From assembly GCF_016900355.1 (NCBI RefSeq), contig NZ_JACJKA010000023.1, positions 1 to 58,008 of the forward strand: a stretch of DNA of 58,008 nucleotides, given 5' to 3'. Numbering within the stretch: position 1 is the stretch's first letter; every line of letters begins with the position of its first letter. Made by a program: the position numbers and the translations under genes. The DNA comes from Bacteroides mediterraneensis (lineage in GTDB: Bacteria > Bacteroidota > Bacteroidia > Bacteroidales > Bacteroidaceae). The notes beneath the pieces were generated by a model, which was not told the origin of the DNA, searched no databases, and saw only the letters and a list, made by a program, of their open reading frames with translations. Shown here piece after piece: positions 54,927-58,008 of this stretch.

Positions 54927-56408
54927 ATGAATATATTAAGTCTTTTCGTATTGATACCTCTGCTGATGCTGCTGGGACTGTGGATTGCCCGCAACGTCAA
55001 TCAGGTCAGAGGAGTGATGGTGGCTGGCTCGTCCATCCTGCTGGTGCTTGCCGCCTACCTCACGGTGTCTTATATCGGACAGCGCCATGCCGGAGCCACG
55101 ACTGAGATGCTTTTCATGGACAGCATCACGTGGTATGCCCCGCTTCACATCTGCTACTCGGTGGGAGTAGACGGTATCTCGGTGGTCATGCTGCTGCTGA
55201 GTTCCATCATCGTATTTACCGGTACATTTGCCTCCTGGAAACTGAAGCCGCTCACCAAGGAATACTTCTTGTGGTTCACCCTGCTGAGCACCGGTGTATT
55301 CGGTTTCTTCATCTCTACCGACCTGTTCACCATGTTCATGTTCTATGAAGTAGCCTTGATTCCGATGTACCTGCTGATTGGTGTATGGGGAAGCGGCCGC
55401 AAGGAATATGCCGCCATGAAACTGACCCTGATGCTGATGGGTGGTTCCGCCTTCCTGTTGATTGGTATCTTAGGCATCTACTACGGAGCCGGTGCCGAGA
55501 CGATGAACATCCTGGAAATCGTGCAGCACAAGATACCGACCGAGATGCAGCGCATCTTCTTCCCGATGGTCTTCTTAGGATTTGGTGTACTGGGCGCCCT
55601 CTTCCCCTTCCATACATGGAGCCCCGACGGTCATGCTTCTGCCCCGACGGCCGTAAGTATGCTGCACGCCGGTGTATTGATGAAACTGGGAGGTTACGGA
55701 TGCTTCCGTATCGCCATGTACCTGATGCCGACCGGAGCTGCCATTTGGGGTGACTTCTTCCTGGTGCTGACGACCATCTCTGTCGTATACGGTGCCTTCA
55801 GTGCCGTGGTACAGACCGACTTGAAATACATCAACGCCTACTCTTCCGTAAGCCACTGCGGACTGGTGTTGTTTGCCTTACTGATGATGACCCGCGTCAG
55901 TGCGACGGGTGCCATCCTGCAGATGCTGAGCCACGGATTGATGACCGCCCTGTTCTTCGCCCTCATCGGTATGATTTACGGACGTACCCACACCCGTGAC
56001 ATCCGTCAGTTGAGCGGACTGATGAAAATCATGCCGTTCCTGTCTGTCGGCTATGTCATTGCCGGTCTGGCCAACTTGGGTCTGCCGGGCCTGAGCGGAT
56101 TCATTGCCGAAATGACCGTCTTCGTCGGTTCTTTCCAGAATCCGGACTTGTTCCACCGCACCTGCACCGTCATCGCTACGATGAGTATTGTGATTACGGC
56201 AGTGTATATCCTGCGCGTGGTCGGAAAAATCCTGTATGGCACCTGCCATAACCCGGAACACCTGAAACTGACCGATGCCACCTGGGACGAACGTCTGGCT
56301 GTAATCTGCCTGATTGTGGCCGTAGCCGGACTGGGACTTGCTCCTTACTGGGTGAGCAACGTCATCAGCGGAAGCGTAGAACCTATTATCAGCCAACTTA
56401 TCCGATAA
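54927..56408 (+). CDS. nuoM: NADH-quinone oxidoreductase subunit M
   Basis: A second antiporter-like subunit, 493 residues with about 14 helices. Glu141 in FYEVALIPMYLLIG corresponds to the essential Glu of E. coli NuoM, and the segment FPFHTWSPDGHASAPTAVSMLHAGVLMKLGGYG is typical. It is 20 bp after nuoL and 18 bp before nuoN. Confidence 0.97.
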   Translation: MNILSLFVLIPLLMLLGLWIARNVNQVRGVMVAGSSILLVLAAYLTVSYIGQRHAGATTEMLFMDSITWYAPLHICYSVGVDGISVVMLLLSSIIVFTGTFASWKLKPLTKEYFLWFTLLSTGVFGFFISTDLFTMFMFYEVALIPMYLLIGVWGSGRKEYAAMKLTLMLMGGSAFLLIGILGIYYGAGAETMNILEIVQHKIPTEMQRIFFPMVFLGFGVLGALFPFHTWSPDGHASAPTAVSMLHAGVLMKLGGYGCFRIAMYLMPTGAAIWGDFFLVLTTISVVYGAFSAVVQTDLKYINAYSSVSHCGLVLFALLMMTRVSATGAILQMLSHGLMTALFFALIGMIYGRTHTRDIRQLSGLMKIMPFLSVGYVIAGLANLGLPGLSGFIAEMTVFVGSFQNPDLFHRTCTVIATMSIVITAVYILRVVGKILYGTCHNPEHLKLTDATWDERLAVICLIVAVAGLGLAPYWVSNVISGSVEPIISQLIR

Positions 56409-56426
56409 CAAATAAAAAGAAATTAT

Positions 56427-57845
56427 ATGAGCGAATTATTTACTATGCAGGCTGAAATAAGCCTGGTCGCTATCATCCTCCTCATGCTGCTGGCCGACTT
56501 GATTATGAAGACGCCCAGCCACAAGCCACTCCAGTACATGGCTTGCGTGCTGATGGTCGTACAACTGGCTCTGAACATTATTCCGACCAGCGGAGAAGCA
56601 TTCGGAGGTATGTATCATGCCACTCAAATGGCATCTGTCGTAAAAACCATCCTGACCGCCGGTACCCTGCTCGTATTCCTGCAGTCGGGCGAGTGGTTGT
56701 CACGCGAAGACACGCGCCACAAAGCCGGTGAATTCTACATGCTGACCCTGAGTACGCTGCTGGGAATGTACTTCATGGTGAGCGCCGGAAGCTTTATTCT
56801 GTTCTATGTAGGACTGGAACTGGCCAGCATCCCGATGGCTTGTCTGGTAGCTTTCGACAAGTTCCGTCATCACAGTGCCGAAGCCGGAGCGAAGTTCATC
56901 CTGAACTCCATGTTCTCTTCTGCCCTGATGCTGTACGGTATCTCTATGGTATACGGTACGACTGGAACCACTTACTTCGCCGACGTGACGGCTGCACTGA
57001 CCGGCACACCGCTCCAGATTATGGCCATGGTGTTCTTCTTTGCCGGACTGGGATTCAAGCTGAGCTTAGTTCCGTTCCACATGTGGACACCCGATACTTA
57101 TCAGGGAGCACCGACCAATGTGTCGGCTTACCTGTCTGTCATCTCTAAAGGTGCAGCTGCCTTCGCTTTGATGAGCATCCTGGTGAAAGTATTCGGACAG
57201 ATGGCAGCCAACTGGAGCTTGTTGCTGAGCATCGTCATCGTACTGACCATTACCATTGCCAATATCTTTGCCATCCTGCAGGAAGACCTGAAACGATTCA
57301 TGGCCTACAGTAGTATCTCACAGGCCGGCTACATCATGCTGGCCGTACTGGGAGGAAATGAACAGGGAATGGCTTCACTGGTGTACTACCTCGTGGTGTA
57401 CATCGCTGCCAACCTGGCTGTATTCGGTGTAATCAGTGTTATTGAACAACATACCGGAGGTAAAGTGGACCGCAGTGCATACAACGGACTCTACAAGACC
57501 AACCCGCGCCTGACCTTCCTCATGACGCTGGCCTTGTTCTCTTTGGCCGGAATCCCGCCGTTTGCCGGATTCTTCTCCAAGTTCTTCGTATTTGCCTCTG
57601 CCTTCCACAGTGGCCACTGGCTGGTAGTATTCCTGGCATTGGTGAACACCATCATTTCCCTCTACTACTACCTGCTGATTGTAAAAGCCATGTACATCAC
57701 TCCCAACGATATGCCGATTGCTACTTTCCGTACACCGGCCCTGGCCCGTACAGGGTTGTTCATCTGCCTTATCGGAGTCATTATCCTGGGACTTTGCAGC
57801 GGAGTGTACGACTTGTTCAGCCACGTAGCCGGATTGGGATTCTAA
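56427..57845 (+). CDS. nuoN: NADH-quinone oxidoreductase subunit N
   Basis: A third antiporter-like subunit, 472 residues. Glu131 in [14 protein letters not shown] matches the key Glu of the family, and the segment [33 protein letters not shown] is diagnostic. It is the last gene of the operon, followed 36 bp later by a strong terminator. No nuoE, nuoF or nuoG follows. Confidence 0.97.
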   Translation: MSELFTMQAEISLVAIILLMLLADLIMKTPSHKPLQYMACVLMVVQLALNIIPTSGEAFGGMYHATQMASVVKTILTAGTLLVFLQSGEWLSREDTRHKAGEFYMLTLSTLLGMYFMVSAGSFILFYVGLELASIPMACLVAFDKFRHHSAEAGAKFILNSMFSSALMLYGISMVYGTTGTTYFADVTAALTGTPLQIMAMVFFFAGLGFKLSLVPFHMWTPDTYQGAPTNVSAYLSVISKGAAAFALMSILVKVFGQMAANWSLLLSIVIVLTITIANIFAILQEDLKRFMAYSSISQAGYIMLAVLGGNEQGMASLVYYLVVYIAANLAVFGVISVIEQHTGGKVDRSAYNGLYKTNPRLTFLMTLALFSLAGIPPFAGFFSKFFVFASAFHSGHWLVVFLALVNTIISLYYYLLIVKAMYITPNDMPIATFRTPALARTGLFICLIGVIILGLCSGVYDLFSHVAGLGF

Positions 57846-57881
57846 TCCGAACATCATTTTTATTCCACTTTTTATACAGAG

Positions 57882-57915
57882 AAGAGGATGTGTCAAAATG
57901 ATGCATCCTCTTTTT
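57882..57915 (+). terminator. Terminator of the nuo operon
   Basis: AAGAGGATG (57882-57890) pairs with CATCCTCTT (57904-57912), and a T run to 57915 follows. The last ~90 bases of the window after it show no supported feature. Confidence 0.88.
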
Positions 57916-58008
57916 CGTTATATAATCATCGTTTTGCCATTTTTCATAGAGTATGATTTATGTTTTTCCTATGTCCATGCCTTTTGGTGGTATAATGTGC
58001 TGTAGATG

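Overview
The window looks like a chromosomal segment from a gut Bacteroidales, of the Bacteroides/Phocaeicola type. Signs of this are four SusC/SusD outer-membrane pairs, lipoproteins with a Cys lipobox, promoter boxes of the Bacteroides type TAnnTTTG, a NuoCD fusion in a complex I operon without nuoEFG, and a Bacteroidetes-style TamB plus lipoprotein TamL pair. No rRNA, tRNA or CRISPR array was seen.

Layout. 1-90 is the 3' end of an unidentified gene. 532-2688 (minus) holds two SH3-domain envelope proteins. 3428-7438 (minus) holds an M13 metallopeptidase lipoprotein and an ABC-F ATPase. 7514-10272 (minus) holds a BASS-type transporter and a class I fumarase. 10369-15200 (minus) is an apparent operon hflX - DUF4954 beta-helix protein - TlpA-like thioredoxin. 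15301-20477 (minus) is a fixed SusC-SusD-lipoprotein operon. 20981-39182 is a SusC/SusD inversion system (below). 39362-40267 (minus) is a sugar nucleotidyltransferase. 40401-47328 (plus) is tamB-tamL. 47435-47839 is a doubtful small ORF. 47949-57845 (plus) is nuoABCDHIJKLMN, closed by a strong terminator.

The most interesting system is a three-cassette SusC/SusD shufflon. One SusC gene (27147-30152, plus) has a complete 5' end: promoter, leader, signal peptide and the start of the CarboxypepD-like domain. Two others, at 22430-25276 (minus) and 33673-36651 (plus), are long open frames that lack a promoter, a signal peptide and the first ~67 codons. All three begin or cross at the same 42-bp sequence, at 27348-27389, 25250-25291 (inverted) and 33691-33732, and similarity stops abruptly at its 5' edge. 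A tyrosine recombinase gene (25640-26803) lies between the first two sites, on the same ~2-kb segment as the promoter and N-terminal 'head'. Inverting that segment would fuse the head in frame to the left cassette (predicted 1020 aa). A two-step inversion could reach the right cassette (predicted 1053 aa). Each SusC body has its own SusD, so a switch would exchange the whole nutrient-uptake pair. DNA inversion of SusC-family genes by tyrosine recombinases is known in Bacteroides fragilis, so the mechanism class is not new. This three-body, one-head arrangement with the recombinase carried on the moving head is read here directly from sequence.

Secondary observations are two short repeat arrays with a 21-23 bp period at 3189-3265 and 25474-25556, a local rise in GC inside the NuoD half of nuoCD, and close paralogy between the fixed SusCD operon and the right-hand silent cassette.
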